This document shows positions 25,420 to 35,020 of a stretch of 64,000 nucleotides of DNA, one piece after another. Position numbers and translations under genes: made by a program. Numbering within the stretch: position 1 is the first letter of the stretch; the number at the start of each line of letters is the position of its first letter. Origin of the DNA: Actinomycetota bacterium (GTDB lineage: Bacteria > Actinomycetota > Geothermincolia > Geothermincolales > RBG-13-55-18); contig JACIXD010000008.1 of NCBI GenBank assembly GCA_014360645.1, positions 62,001 to 126,000 on the forward strand, in the 5' to 3' direction. The notes under the pieces were generated by a model that did no database searches, was not told the origin of the DNA, and was given only the letters and a program-made list of their open reading frames with translations.

Positions 25420-26388
25420 ATGAGCGACCCCCGGGACCCCGATGACCTCATCCCCGGCAAGGAGCCCGACCTCGGCATGGAGGTCGAGGAGTTCGAGCTG
25501 GCCCTGGAGAAACAGCGCGTGCACGGTCGCACCGCGCTGTGGGCGGACGTGTGGTACCGCCTGCGCCATAACAAGATGGCCATGGTGGGCCTGGTCATCA
25601 TCATCCTGCTGGTGCTGGCGGCCATATTTGCCCCCCTACTGGCCCCTTATGATCCCAACGACCAGATGGAGATAAGGACTCCGGGCGGCGTCAAGCAGCC
25701 CCCCACCTGGAAGCACTGGCTGGGGACCGACGGCCTTGGCCGGGATATCCTCTCGCGCCTCATCTACGGCAGCCGGGTCTCAGTGGAGGTGGGCATCGTA
25801 GCCGTGCTCATAAGCCTGGTCATCGGTTTGTTCTTCGGTGCCCTGGCGGGCTATTTCGGGGGATGGGGAGATTCGGTGATCATGCGCACCGCTGACATCT
25901 TCTTCGCCTTCCCTACCGTGCTGGGGGCCATCGCCATCATGACCGTGTTGGGCCCGGGACTCATCAACGTGTTCATCGCCATCGGCGTGCTGGGCTGGGC
26001 CACCATCGCCAGAATCTTCCGGGGATCCATCCTCTCGGTGAAGGAGAACGAATACGTGGAGGCGGCGCGTGCCATGGGGGCGAGCAACACGCGCATCATC
26101 TGGAAGCACATCATGCCCAACGCCATACAGCCCATCATCGTCTATGCCACCATGGGCGTGGGAGGGGCCATCCTGGCCGAGGCCTGGCTGGCCTTCCTGG
26201 GGCTGGGCCAGCAGCTCCCCACGCCCAGCTGGGGTAACATGCTCGCCGAATACCTGCCCTTCTATACCACCGACCCCTGGATGATGTTCATCCCCGGCAT
26301 CGCCATAGTGGTTAGCGTCCTGGCCTTCATCCTCCTGGGCGACGGCCTCAGGGACGCCCTGGACCCGAGGCTGAAAGGGAGCGTATAG
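25420..26388 (+). CDS. oligopeptide ABC transporter permease (DppC/OppC-like)
   Basis: The 322-residue second permease has an extended cytoplasmic N-terminus (about 55 residues). The OppC pattern follows: L-G-T-D-G-L-G-R-D-I-L-S-R-L-I-Y-G, the EAA loop A-A-R-A-M-G-A-S-N-T-R-I-I-W-K-H-I-M-P-N, and the ending D-G-L-R-D-A-L-D-P-R. It is directly coupled to the genes on both sides. Confidence 0.9.
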   Translation: MSDPRDPDDLIPGKEPDLGMEVEEFELALEKQRVHGRTALWADVWYRLRHNKMAMVGLVIIILLVLAAIFAPLLAPYDPNDQMEIRTPGGVKQPPTWKHWLGTDGLGRDILSRLIYGSRVSVEVGIVAVLISLVIGLFFGALAGYFGGWGDSVIMRTADIFFAFPTVLGAIAIMTVLGPGLINVFIAIGVLGWATIARIFRGSILSVKENEYVEAARAMGASNTRIIWKHIMPNAIQPIIVYATMGVGGAILAEAWLAFLGLGQQLPTPSWGNMLAEYLPFYTTDPWMMFIPGIAIVVSVLAFILLGDGLRDALDPRLKGSV

Positions 26389-26389
26389 G

Positions 26390-27400
26390 GTGAAAGAACA
26401 CCGTGATACCCTCCTCGAGGTAAGAGGTCTACGCACCTGGTTCCATACCCGGGAGGGCGTGGTCAAGGCGGTGGATGGGGTCTCCTTCACCGTGGCCAGG
26501 GGCGAGGCCCTCGCGGTGGTGGGAGAGTCGGGCTGCGGGAAGACGGTCACCGCCCTTTCGGTGATGCGGCTGATCCCCGATCCCCCGGGGAGGATCGAGG
26601 AGGGGGAGATACTCTTCGAGGGACGCGACCTCCTGCGGATGGACGACAGGGAGATCCGGCAGGTGAGGGGAAACCACATCGGGATGATCTTCCAGGATCC
26701 CATGACCTCCCTCAACCCCGTCTTCACCATCGGCAGCCAGATCAGGGAGGCCATCCAGGTACACCTCGGGCTTTCTCGCAAGGAGGCGAAGAAGAGGGCC
26801 ATAGAGCTGCTGGAGATGGTGGAGATCCCCCAGGCCGAGAGACGCTACAAGATGTATCCCCACGAGTTCTCGGGAGGTATGCGCCAACGGGCCATGATCG
26901 CCATGGCCCTGTCATGCCAGCCCAAGTTGCTCATCGCCGACGAGCCCTCCACCGCCCTGGACGTCACCATCCAGGCTCAGATCATGGAACTCATAGGGAA
27001 GCTGCGCGAGGAGATCGACCTGGCGGTGATGCTCATCACCCACGACCTGGGGGTGGTGGCGGGAGTGGCGGAGACGGTGCTGGTCATGTACGCGGGGAAG
27101 GTGGTGGAATACGCGGACATCGACCGCGTTTACTATAACTCCCGGCACCCCTATGCCTGGAGCCTCATGCGTTCCGTGCCGCGCCTGGACGAGAAGAAGG
27201 ACCGCCTGCTGACCATCGGGGGCTCGCCGCCATCGCTCATCAACCTGCCGCCGGGATGCAGCTTCTCCCCGCGCTGCCCCTTCGGGGAAGAGGTGTGCGC
27301 CGTGGAGGAGCCTCCGCTCGTCGAGGTAGAGCCGGAGCATCTATCCGCCTGCCATTTCGCCATGGATTTCGAGAGGCACGGGCAGGGGGTGAAGTCCTGA
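26390..27400 (+). CDS. oligopeptide ABC transporter ATPase (DppD/OppD-like)
   Basis: The 336-residue ATPase has Walker A G-E-S-G-C-G-K-T, signature F-S-G-G-M-R-Q-R and Walker B L-L-I-A-D-E-P. Its C-terminal oligopeptide-transporter extension has a four-Cys cluster ([14 protein letters not shown] ... C-H-F), which in related proteins binds an Fe-S cluster or metal. The GTG start is one base after the previous stop. Confidence 0.9.
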   Translation: MKEHRDTLLEVRGLRTWFHTREGVVKAVDGVSFTVARGEALAVVGESGCGKTVTALSVMRLIPDPPGRIEEGEILFEGRDLLRMDDREIRQVRGNHIGMIFQDPMTSLNPVFTIGSQIREAIQVHLGLSRKEAKKRAIELLEMVEIPQAERRYKMYPHEFSGGMRQRAMIAMALSCQPKLLIADEPSTALDVTIQAQIMELIGKLREEIDLAVMLITHDLGVVAGVAETVLVMYAGKVVEYADIDRVYYNSRHPYAWSLMRSVPRLDEKKDRLLTIGGSPPSLINLPPGCSFSPRCPFGEEVCAVEEPPLVEVEPEHLSACHFAMDFERHGQGVKS

Positions 27401-28383
27401 TGGCCCTGCTTCTGGAGGCCCGCGACATCACCAAGCACTTCCCGGTGGGGAAAGGACTCGTCCTCTCGCGCCTGGGCGGCACGGTGAAGGCCGTGGACGG
27501 GGTGAGCCTAGAGGTGAATGAGGGAAGGACCCTGGGGCTGGTGGGAGAATCCGGTTGCGGTAAATCGACCCTCGCGCGGCTCGTGCTCAGGCTGATCAAG
27601 GCCGACCGCGGCGAGGTCATCTTCGAGGGGCGCGACATCCTCAAGCTGAAGCGCCGCGAGATGCAGGAGGTCCGCAGCTCCATGCAGATCATCTTCCAAG
27701 ACCCCTACGCGTCCCTCAACCCCCGCATGAGTGTGGGGTCCATAATCATGGAGCCCATGGCCATCCACAAAGAGGGGAGCAAGCAGGAGAGGAGGAGGCG
27801 CGCCGTGGAGCTGCTCACCCTGGTGGGCCTGCAGCCCGAGCACTTCACGCGCTACCCGCACGAGTTCTCGGGCGGACAGCGGCAGCGCATCGGGGTGGCG
27901 CGGGCTTTGGCCCTCAATCCCAGGCTGATCATCTGCGACGAGCCCGTATCCGCCCTGGACGTCTCCATCCAGGCGCAGGTGCTCAACCTCCTCAAGGAGC
28001 TGCAGGAACGCTTCCACCTCACCTACATCTTCATCGCCCACGACCTCTCGGTGGTACGGCACATCAGCGACGAGGTGGCGGTCATGTACCTGGGGAAGAT
28101 CGTGGAGAGGGCGGAACACGACGCCCTCTACGGCAACCCCATGCACCCCTATACGGTGGCCTTGATGTCCGCGGTGCCCATCCCCGACCCGGTGAAGGAG
28201 AGGGAGAGGAAGCGGATCATCCTCGAGGGCGACGTCCCCAGCCCCATCGACCCACCCAGCGGATGCAGGTTCCACACGCGCTGCTGGAAAAAACAGGAGA
28301 TATGCAGCGAGCTGGAGCCGCCCCTGGAGGAGAAGAAGCCGGGCCACCGGGTCGCCTGCCACTTCCCCGAGAACTCCCCCTGA
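27400..28383 (+). CDS. oligopeptide ABC transporter ATPase (DppF/OppF-like)
   Basis: The 327-residue partner ATPase has Walker [10 protein letters not shown], signature F-S-G-G-Q-R-Q-R and Walker [15 protein letters not shown]-terminal [14 protein letters not shown] extension follows. Its ATG overlaps the TGA of the upstream ATPase (ATGA), so the two are translationally coupled. This completes a five-gene transporter. Confidence 0.9.
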   Translation: MALLLEARDITKHFPVGKGLVLSRLGGTVKAVDGVSLEVNEGRTLGLVGESGCGKSTLARLVLRLIKADRGEVIFEGRDILKLKRREMQEVRSSMQIIFQDPYASLNPRMSVGSIIMEPMAIHKEGSKQERRRRAVELLTLVGLQPEHFTRYPHEFSGGQRQRIGVARALALNPRLIICDEPVSALDVSIQAQVLNLLKELQERFHLTYIFIAHDLSVVRHISDEVAVMYLGKIVERAEHDALYGNPMHPYTVALMSAVPIPDPVKERERKRIILEGDVPSPIDPPSGCRFHTRCWKKQEICSELEPPLEEKKPGHRVACHFPENSP

Positions 28384-28564
28384 GTGGGCAGATAACGGCC
28401 GGAGCCGTGCCCGCCATCTTTTGCCTCTCTCAGGGAAGATATGGAAACACAGGGCGCAGGCGAGTATTCCGTGAAGCAACCGACCTCAGGGTTTCGGAAA
28501 GGGCGCACGCAGAATTGCGGCACCTGAACCTGCTGGGAGAGCGGGAAGACGCCCTCCGAGCCCG

Positions 28565-29968
28565 TCAGGGTTCGGCCCCTTCCATCCTGTCCGTGAGCGT
28601 AGGCAGGCCGCGGGTGAGCGGGAAGGTGAGCAGAGCGAGGCACAGACCGGCGGCGCTCAGCCATAACCCCAGGTCGGCCACGGGGGTCCGCTCGGCGAAG
28701 AAACCCATGAGCAGATAGCCCGCGGGCAGCGGGAGGAGGACCACGGCGTCCATGATCGCGAAGACGCGTCCCCGCAGAGCGGAGGGTACCACGCGCTGCC
28801 GGAGGTATTCGTAGGTGGTGAACCCGAAGGCGTCCACCAGCCCCATGAAGGCGCTCGCGGCCAGGGCGGGCGCGAGTCGGCCGATGCGCGAGAACACGAA
28901 AACCCCGACGGCATAGCCGACGAAACTCCCGAACACCAGTCCCAGGGGCCGGAAACGGGCCAGGAGGCGGTAGGTGAGTAGGCTTCCCAGCGCCAGGCCC
29001 GCCCCCACCCCCGCGCTCACCAGCGCGTAGTAGTCCGCATTCTTCAGCTTCTCGTCGCAGAAGACGGGCAGCAGGACCTCAAAAGCCCCGAAGATGGGCA
29101 TGAAGGTGAGGTGCATGAGGGTGAGCCCGCGCACGTGCCGGTCCGAGCACAGGACGTGCAGCGCGTCCCGGAAGCCGCGCCTGCCCTGACCCCGATTGCC
29201 GGCGTACGCCCCTCTTCGTTCCGCGACCGCCAGGCTCTCGCTCTCCGCCGCGGGCGCTCCCAACGGCATCTCTATCCCCACCGGCGTTCCCCCAGTCGCA
29301 GGACCTTCCGCGGCCGGGCTCTCCGCGACCGGGCCCGCCGCGGCCTTCTCGCGCCAGGCTCGGGCACTGGGGCGGTCCCGCCTCAGGGCGAGGCAGATCA
29401 GGCCCGAGGGCAGGAGCAGGAGTGAGCAGATGAAGAACACGTTGGCCTTTCCCAGCCTCCCGATGAGGAAATAGGTGATAAACATGCTCAGGAGGTAGGT
29501 AACGGATCGCAGGAAGGTATAGAGGGAGTTGGCCTTGGCGAGATGAGGGGTGTCCACCAGCTCGGGGATGAGTGCCGAGATGGCGTTCACGAGGATGACC
29601 CCGAACAGCGAGGCGATAAAGGCGTTGGCGAAGATGAGGTACTGCGCGTGCATGAAGGGCAGCGCGAAGAGGGCCGCGCCGTAAAGGAGGTTGGAGAGGA
29701 CGATGAGGTCGCGGCGGGAGAAGCGGTCCACCACCGCGCCCGCGAAGGGCCCGGCCAGGGTGAAGGGAGCGAACCCCAGGAAGAGGGAGAGGCTCATGGA
29801 GAACGCCGAGCCGGTGCGCTCCAAGACGAAGAGCGGAAGGCTCACGAAATAGATGCCCCGAGCCACCATCCCCAGGGACTGGGAGAGCAGGAGTAGCACC
29901 AGCGGCCGGTTGGAGGCCAGGGGCCGCCCGGAGGTGGGCGGTCTGGCGGCGGCGTTGTCTCGTTCCAT
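28565..29968 (-). CDS. MFS transporter
   Basis: The 467-residue protein has about 12 transmembrane helices in two halves. They are separated by a long, Ala/Pro/Glu-rich cytoplasmic loop (roughly residues 205-265) that looks hypervariable. The MFS loop motif appears as D-R-F-S-R-R-D after helix 2. The family resembles the enterobactin-exporter/MFS_3 type drug or metabolite exporters. It faces the oligopeptide operon convergently and has tandem repeats upstream. The substrate is unknown. Confidence 0.82.
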   Translation of the reverse strand: MERDNAAARPPTSGRPLASNRPLVLLLLSQSLGMVARGIYFVSLPLFVLERTGSAFSMSLSLFLGFAPFTLAGPFAGAVVDRFSRRDLIVLSNLLYGAALFALPFMHAQYLIFANAFIASLFGVILVNAISALIPELVDTPHLAKANSLYTFLRSVTYLLSMFITYFLIGRLGKANVFFICSLLLLPSGLICLALRRDRPSARAWREKAAAGPVAESPAAEGPATGGTPVGIEMPLGAPAAESESLAVAERRGAYAGNRGQGRRGFRDALHVLCSDRHVRGLTLMHLTFMPIFGAFEVLLPVFCDEKLKNADYYALVSAGVGAGLALGSLLTYRLLARFRPLGLVFGSFVGYAVGVFVFSRIGRLAPALAASAFMGLVDAFGFTTYEYLRQRVVPSALRGRVFAIMDAVVLLPLPAGYLLMGFFAERTPVADLGLWLSAAGLCLALLTFPLTRGLPTLTDRMEGAEP

Positions 29969-30022
29969 CTCCTTTTGACCAGCCTTTCCTTTCGGGGAGA
30001 GAGGGGGTTGAACACGCCGGGC

Positions 30023-30402
30023 GGCCGGCGCTCCCGCCTATCCTTCCTCGACGGCGGAGAGGATATTCAGGCCCCGGCCTCTTACGCCATAGATGGACGG
30101 CGTGCTCCCACCTCTCGTCGCTCGATGGCAGAGAATGTATCTATGCCCCGGGCTTCTTTTCCCAGAGGCCGGCGCTCCCGCCTATCCTTCCTCGACGGCG
30201 GAGAGGATATTCAGGCCCCGGCCTCTAACGCCATAGATGGACGGCGCGCTCCCACCCCTCGTCGCTCGATGGCAGAGACTGTATCTATGCCCCGGGCTTC
30301 TTTTCCCAGAGGCCGGCGCTTGCGCCTATCCTTCCTCGACGGCGGAGAGGATATTCAGGCCCCGGCCTCTAACGCCATAGATGGACGGCGCGCTCCCACC
30401 CC
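30023..30402. repeat. 144-bp tandem repeat, about 2.6 copies
   Basis: Copies start at 30023, 30167 and 30311, each with GGCCGGCGCT and then CCTATCCTTCCTCGACGG, and differ at only a few positions. The third is cut off near 30402. Because 144 is a multiple of three, one frame stays open through all copies as a 48-residue repeat, but it has no ribosome site and a biased composition, so I treat it as non-coding. Each copy contains TATCCTT ... GAGGATA, which can form a stem-loop. Confidence 0.85.
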
Positions 30403-30863
30403 TACTCCCTCGACCTCTCCCCGCGGGGCAAGCGACTCGCGGAATGCGCGCGGTTTGGGACCGGTTCGTCCCGCCTTTTCTTCCCGAGCCCCTCCATGCA
30501 GCCCGGTGACGCGGGAAAGACCCGCAGGGCGAGCGGCTTTGCCTCCCTCCCTCCGTCCTTTCCTGGTGCCCGCGATAGCGGCCACTCACCCATCTTAATC
30601 GCCTCGCGCCCGGGGGTCACGTCCGCGAAAGGCGGGAGTTCGCGCAACGGTGATGTAAGGCGAAGGAGTGCTGCTGTCGCCAGGCTGGCGGGCGGGCTTT
30701 ATCCGCCCCGGGTCCCGGGATCGACCGTCACCCGATCCGCGCAGGGCCCCTGGAAAGGTTGACTCCATGCCCTCGATAGGCACGACGGATTCCCGGCTAT
30801 CCCGGTACAGGGTGTCCGTGTCCGCAGAAAAGAGGGCTCGCGGAAACAGGAAGGTGACTCGGC
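30403..30863. other. gene-free gap
   Basis: These 461 bases between the tandem repeats and the 3' end of the Memo-family gene show no supported gene, promoter or hairpin that I can defend. Confidence 0.4.
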
Positions 30864-32096
30864 TCAGGGGAACACGAGGCCCGCGAAGGTGACCGCGGAG
30901 CCCTCCTGGGGGTCGAACCAGTGGCAGTGCTCGACCAGACTGCCCTTCCTGCCGTCCAGGGTCTTTGTCAGGGCGTAGATGGGAGGCAACCCGCATATAT
31001 GTCGCGAGTCGTTCTCCGAGGCTATATAGGAATAAAACCCCTCGGCGTTCCCCTCCTCGACCTCGCGCAGCATCTCCTTGTCCTTGGCGATGGCGGACGA
31101 CAGCAGCACGCCGTCCAGGGGGAGGAGGCTTCCGAAGCGCCTGCCCAGGTGCGCCAGGTCGGCGCTGGCGATGAGCAGGACCCTCCCCTCCATGGCCGAA
31201 AGGAGACCCTTGAGCGCACCCAAGAAGGCGCTCACTCGAGCGTCCTCGGACGGGGACCGCCCCTCGGCGATGAAGTGGTGGAAGGAATTGCAGGTTATAG
31301 GGAGAAGGCGGAAGCGGTCCGCCCCCCCGAAGATCACGCACAGCAGCGGGAGCTGCACCTCGATGGAATGCTCGGAACGGTGGGAGAGCTCGTCCCCCAG
31401 GCCGTCCATGCCCGCCGCCTGGGCGATGCCCTCGGCCAGCCCGATGTCCGTCTCCACCAGCCCGAAGGGGGTGAGGTAATTCTTGCGCGTGAGGGCGAAG
31501 GGTCCCTCCATCTCCCCGTGGCAGGTGCCCAGGACGACCACCAGGGGAGGGGCCTGGCCTCCGCTGGAGGCTGCGAGCAGCGAATACAGCTTCCCGTAGC
31601 ATTCCCTGCCCCGCTCCAGGTCTATATGCGGGGCTATCACCCCCGCGGGAATTCCGCCGGGCAGGGGTTCCGCCTTTCCCGCCTCCATGAGCATGGAGCG
31701 CACCTGCTGCAGCAGCGCGCGGGGATCGGCGGCGTAGGCGCTGCCGGCGCTGGCCATGGGGCGGTTGGGGAGGGAGAGATACTCCTCGTCCAGGCGCCGC
31801 TTGTAGGCGCGGAAATCGTCGCTGTCCAGCAGCATCTTCTGGTTCAGCTCGTTCACCACTGCGGCCACCTGCTCGCTGGTGATGAGGTCGCCGAAGCGCC
31901 GCACGTAAGCGGCCTGGATGTCGCGCAGCGAGCGCGTGCCGTCGCAGAGGGAGGCGATGAAATAGATGGGAGGCTGCAGTACCACCAGGTTGCGCATATA
32001 TCCCTCGGGGTCGCGCAGGGCGATCACCTCCCTGCCCTGCTGTCTCGCGGGGAAGGCTTCCAGGCGCCGCAGCTTGGGGTACTCGGGTATTCCCAT
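30864..32096 (-). CDS. Memo-family protein with PqqD-like N-terminal domain
   Basis: This 410-residue protein has two parts. Residues about 125-410 match the MEMO1/AmmeMemoRadiSam-B family. The metal-site-like segments are V-I-A-P-H-I-D, G-T-C-H-G, H-S-I-E-V-Q-L-P and the C-terminal C-G-L-P-P-I. This fold is related to extradiol dioxygenases. Residues 1-110 look like a PqqD-type or winged-helix peptide-binding domain (D-G-T-R-S-L-R-D-I-Q-A ... L-L-D-S-D). The usual partners, AMMECR1 and a radical SAM enzyme, are not adjacent. ATG 32096 is taken as the start, with GGAAGA nearby. Function in bacteria is poorly defined. Confidence 0.75.
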   Translation of the reverse strand: MGIPEYPKLRRLEAFPARQQGREVIALRDPEGYMRNLVVLQPPIYFIASLCDGTRSLRDIQAAYVRRFGDLITSEQVAAVVNELNQKMLLDSDDFRAYKRRLDEEYLSLPNRPMASAGSAYAADPRALLQQVRSMLMEAGKAEPLPGGIPAGVIAPHIDLERGRECYGKLYSLLAASSGGQAPPLVVVLGTCHGEMEGPFALTRKNYLTPFGLVETDIGLAEGIAQAAGMDGLGDELSHRSEHSIEVQLPLLCVIFGGADRFRLLPITCNSFHHFIAEGRSPSEDARVSAFLGALKGLLSAMEGRVLLIASADLAHLGRRFGSLLPLDGVLLSSAIAKDKEMLREVEEGNAEGFYSYIASENDSRHICGLPPIYALTKTLDGRKGSLVEHCHWFDPQEGSAVTFAGLVFP

Positions 32097-32112
32097 GATC
32101 TTCCATCCCACT

Positions 32113-32385
32113 TCAGGTCCAGTCGGTGCGCTTCTTAGCCTCGCGAGCGATTCCCACGTCAAGGGCGACCCAGGCCTTGGCGCGGACGATGTCCCGCGTG
32201 GAGGCATCCGCGACCAGGGCCATCAGGGCCTCGATGCCCCGGTTTTCGCCGATGCGCGTAAGGGCCTCTATGGCCTGGAATACGACCTTGTCGTCGTCAT
32301 CCCGGAGGAACGCGATGATGCTCTCGACATCGCGCTCCCTCTCAAGTCTAGCGATGTCTTTTCTTCCCAGCCCGAATCTCGGCAT
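32113..32385 (-). CDS. HEAT-repeat small protein
   Basis: The 90-residue protein has two to three HEAT-like helical repeats (F-L-R-D-D-D-D-K-V-V-F-Q-A-I-E-A-L-T-R-I-G and a second I-V-R-A-K-A-W-V-A-L copy). Such repeats bind proteins. It starts at ATG 32385 and ends 16 bases before the Memo-family start, so the two are probably one transcript. A specific partner cannot be named. Confidence 0.65.
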   Translation of the reverse strand: MPRFGLGRKDIARLERERDVESIIAFLRDDDDKVVFQAIEALTRIGENRGIEALMALVADASTRDIVRAKAWVALDVGIAREAKKRTDWT

Positions 32386-32517
32386 ATGATCACCGGGATA
32401 GATTGTAGCCGCTTTGATCCCGCCTTTCCACTTCCCGCCCACCCGTCTCCCATCCGGCTCCTTGCCCGGGCCGGAAGCCCACGGGGGCGGATGCCGCGTG
32501 ACCACCGGCGGGCCGGG

Positions 32518-33915
32518 TCATCTTCCTGCCCGCAAGGCTGCCAGGCGCCTGAGGTTCACCAGCACCCTCCCCAGCTTTTCCGGCGAGTTCAGGGCGATGA
32601 CCCCGTGGGACTGTGCCTCGGCGATCTCGTGGATGAGGGCGCAGGGGGTGATGAGGCAAAGAAAGACCGGCTTGCCGTGCCTGCGGCCTATCTCCGCGTA
32701 TTCGCGCGAGGGGAACACCGGGCCCGCTCCTCCCCCGGTGACGAAAACTGCCACCGCGCAGTGGATGTCGTCCTGTCCCAGGGCGAGGTCGGCCGCCTTC
32801 AGGTACAGAGATGTATCGGTCCAGGCGAAGGCGAACATGTCCAGGGGGTTGGCGGCCGCAGCGTGCTGGGGAAGGAAGGACTCCATGGCCCGCGCCACCT
32901 CCGCCTTGAGGGGAGGGAAACGCAGGCCCCCCCGCTCGCAGATATCGCATATGGCCACCACCGGGCCCGCGGAGTGCGTGGAGATGAAGACCCCGTCGCC
33001 GGCGGGCATGCCTCCCATGGACAGGGCCTTGCAGGTGGCGGCCATCTCCGAGCTGGAATGCACCTGCAGCAGCCCCGCCTGCCGGAAGGCTCCGCGGTAG
33101 ACCTCCTCGGAACTGGCCACCGAGCCCGTGTGTGAGAGGGCGGTACGCGAGGAGCTGGCGGTATAGCCGCGGCTGTAGACCAGCACCGGTTTGCGGCGCG
33201 AGGCGTGCCGGGCCTTTTCCAGGAAAGCGGCGCCGTCGTCGAGCCCCTCGATGAAGAGGCAGATCACCGCGGTGTAGGGGTCCTCGGCAAGGTATTCCAC
33301 CATGTCCGCGAACTCCACGTTGGCGCGGTTGCCGATGCTCACGAACTTGGAGATCCCCACCTGCTCGTCCATGATCTCGTTGAGGATGCTGTTGCCCATG
33401 CCGCCGCTCTGGCTCACCACCGACACATTTCCCTCCGGGAACCACGCCAGCGGGCTGGCGAAGGTGGCGTTGAGGCGCGCCTGCTTGTTTACCACGCCGA
33501 TGCAGTTGGGGCCGATGAGCTTCATCCCTCCCGCGTCGGCGGTGCTCACCAGCTCTTCCTGCAGCCGCCTTCCCTCCGGGCCCGTCTCGCGGAACCCTCC
33601 CGCGAAGATGACCCCCGCCTTCCCTCCCCTCTCCACCGACTCCCTCACCGCCGGAACCACCAGCCTTTCGGGGACGGCGTAGACGAAGAGGTCCACGTCA
33701 CGGGGGAGGTCGCGGATGGAGCGGTATGCCCTCAGCCCCTGTATCTCGTCGCCCGCGTTGGGGTTGACGGGATAGACCTCTCCCTCGAAACCCGCGACGG
33801 TGACCGCCTTGAGGGCGTGAAAGCCGAGCTTGAACGGGTTATCCGTGGCTCCCACCACCGCTATGCCGCGGGGATGGAACAGGGGGCGGAAACGTTCCAG
33901 GACTCCTTGGGGCAT
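32518..33915 (-). CDS. ADP-forming acyl-CoA synthetase, alpha (CoA-binding) subunit
   Basis: The 465-residue protein has the CoA-binding fold opening R-G-I-A-V-V-G-A-T and the G-P-N-C-I-G-V motif. The succinyl-CoA-ligase-like S-Q-S-G-G-M-G region carries V-S-I-G-N-R-A-N-V-E. The phosphorylated His is expected in A-L-S-H-T-G-S-V. It would convert acyl-CoA, ADP and phosphate to acid, CoA and ATP. The ATP-grasp beta subunit, which many bacteria fuse to it, is not attached or adjacent. Length equals the archaeal split alpha subunit. It would conserve energy from CoA esters made in the catabolic island. Confidence 0.85.
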   Translation of the reverse strand: MPQGVLERFRPLFHPRGIAVVGATDNPFKLGFHALKAVTVAGFEGEVYPVNPNAGDEIQGLRAYRSIRDLPRDVDLFVYAVPERLVVPAVRESVERGGKAGVIFAGGFRETGPEGRRLQEELVSTADAGGMKLIGPNCIGVVNKQARLNATFASPLAWFPEGNVSVVSQSGGMGNSILNEIMDEQVGISKFVSIGNRANVEFADMVEYLAEDPYTAVICLFIEGLDDGAAFLEKARHASRRKPVLVYSRGYTASSSRTALSHTGSVASSEEVYRGAFRQAGLLQVHSSSEMAATCKALSMGGMPAGDGVFISTHSAGPVVAICDICERGGLRFPPLKAEVARAMESFLPQHAAAANPLDMFAFAWTDTSLYLKAADLALGQDDIHCAVAVFVTGGGAGPVFPSREYAEIGRRHGKPVFLCLITPCALIHEIAEAQSHGVIALNSPEKLGRVLVNLRRLAALRAGR

Positions 33916-34134
33916 GGCGCCTCCCCGAATCTCTTCGCATTCCCGATACGGCCGCGCTCCCGGTGATAACGGGAGATCGCGCTATCGGCAACATCCTAGC
34001 ACAGACGGGAGCCGCCGCCCCCCATGGAAGGCCCGGATAAACCGGCCTCCCCGGCCGAGCCGCAGGGTACGCATGCCGTCCCGTCGGCGAAGACCGGGGA
34101 GCCGGACGGAGAGAGACCCGGGCCGGCGCTGCCG

Positions 34135-34518
34135 CTATTCCGACACGCTCAGGCCGGGGCGATAGGTCGCCTTGCGCAGCTTGTTGAAGAGGGTGTTGGC
34201 AGCGCGGGAGAAGACGTTGGGGTCCGTGTTTTCTATGAGCTGGGTCACGAAGCGCTGATTCTTGTTCATCGCCTTGGCGATGGCCGCTGCGTCCAGGCCC
34301 TTCATCAGCTTGGCCATGAAATCGGGATTGCTGTTGATGATGGATGCGAGCACCGAGGGATCGAGGTAGGACATGGTCTTGCTGATGAGCTCCTTGTTCT
34401 CGTTGATGGCATCGGCGATCACCTTGGGGTCGATGCCGGATATCATCCCCGAGACAAGGTCCTTGTTGTTCGCCATCTTTGCCGCCAGAACGCCCAGCTT
34501 GCGGTTCAACTCACCCAT
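34135..34518 (-). CDS. helical-repeat protein of unknown function
   Basis: This 127-residue protein consists of about four repeats of roughly 25 residues with the pattern D-P-x-V/L-x-A-x-x-I-N-x-N-x-x-F/L-x-x-x-x-L. Examples are D-P-K-V-I-A-D-A-I-N-E-N-K-E-L and D-P-S-V-L-A-S-I-I-N-S-N-P-D-F. It has no signal peptide and is probably all-alpha. The start has AAGGAGGTTGTC, and the promoter at about 34582 overlaps a perfect palindrome, suggesting tight regulation. No family recognised. Confidence 0.75.
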   Translation of the reverse strand: MGELNRKLGVLAAKMANNKDLVSGMISGIDPKVIADAINENKELISKTMSYLDPSVLASIINSNPDFMAKLMKGLDAAAIAKAMNKNQRFVTQLIENTDPNVFSRAANTLFNKLRKATYRPGLSVSE

Positions 34519-34577
34519 GACAACCTCCTTAGCAACCTATCCTGACCCCCCAGTCGACGAAGATATCGAGAAGCTTT

Positions 34578-34595
34578 TTTCATTATACAATGAAA
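34578..34595 (-). promoter_or_regulatory. palindrome over the -10 box of the helical-repeat gene
   Basis: TTTCATT-ATAC-AATGAAA is a perfect 7-bp inverted repeat. On the minus strand it covers TATAAT (34587-34582), 64 bases before the start codon; the -35 (TTCATA, 18-base spacer) is weak. This looks like an operator. Confidence 0.5.
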
Positions 34596-34660
34596 GGGGT
34601 ATCGATATGAAGCCACGTTGTGCAGGCTTTTTACAAATAGATACCAATAATGACCTAATA

Positions 34661-34684
34661 GTCATGTTAGATATCTAGCATGAC
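34661..34684. repeat. 24-bp near-perfect palindrome in AT-rich island
   Basis: GTCATG, then TTAGATATCTAG, then CATGAC form a 24-bp inverted repeat with a single T-G exception. A second, overlapping dyad ATGAC-CTAATA-GTCAT covers 34650-34665. The surrounding 130 bases (34560-34690) are much more AT-rich than the rest of the window. A 23-codon frame (34608-34679) ends inside the palindrome. Confidence 0.6.
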
Positions 34685-34806
34685 GGAGATCATGAACACT
34701 TCGCGTGCCCGATCCCCGACGCGAGAGGGCATCCACCGGGACTCGCTGCCGCGGGGAGCCGGGGGGGCACAGAGGCGGTCGGCGCGGTACGGGGTTCGCG
34801 GGCGCC

Positions 34807-35020
34807 GGCGCGAATGGGACGGTGTGGGTAAGACCATGTGAACGATGCGAACGAAAAAGACGGTTTGGCCGGGAGGAGGCGGTGGGGTCAAACAGGAGGG
34901 GGGCGGGGTGCGGCGCGAAAGAGATGGTGTGGATAAGGGGTTGCGAATAGGGAGGTTTTGAATACGGAGAGAAGGCATGGATAAGGAGGTTTGGACAAGA
35001 GGAGGTGGTGCAAACAAAAA
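34807..35020. repeat. degenerate ~105-bp tandem repeat, strand-asymmetric
   Basis: The segments starting at 34807 (GGCGCGAATGGGACGGTGTG) and 34912 (GGCGCGAAAGAGATGGTGTG) align over about 100 bases. Nearly all G and A lie on the plus strand. No gene is supported in 34519-35204 apart from the regulatory features listed. Confidence 0.5.

Noticed and set aside
29975-30598. 207-codon frame with a 48-residue repeat
   Set aside because: It is open only because the DNA repeat unit is 144 bases. There is no ribosome site, composition is Arg/Ser/Pro-biased and the reverse strand is equally open.
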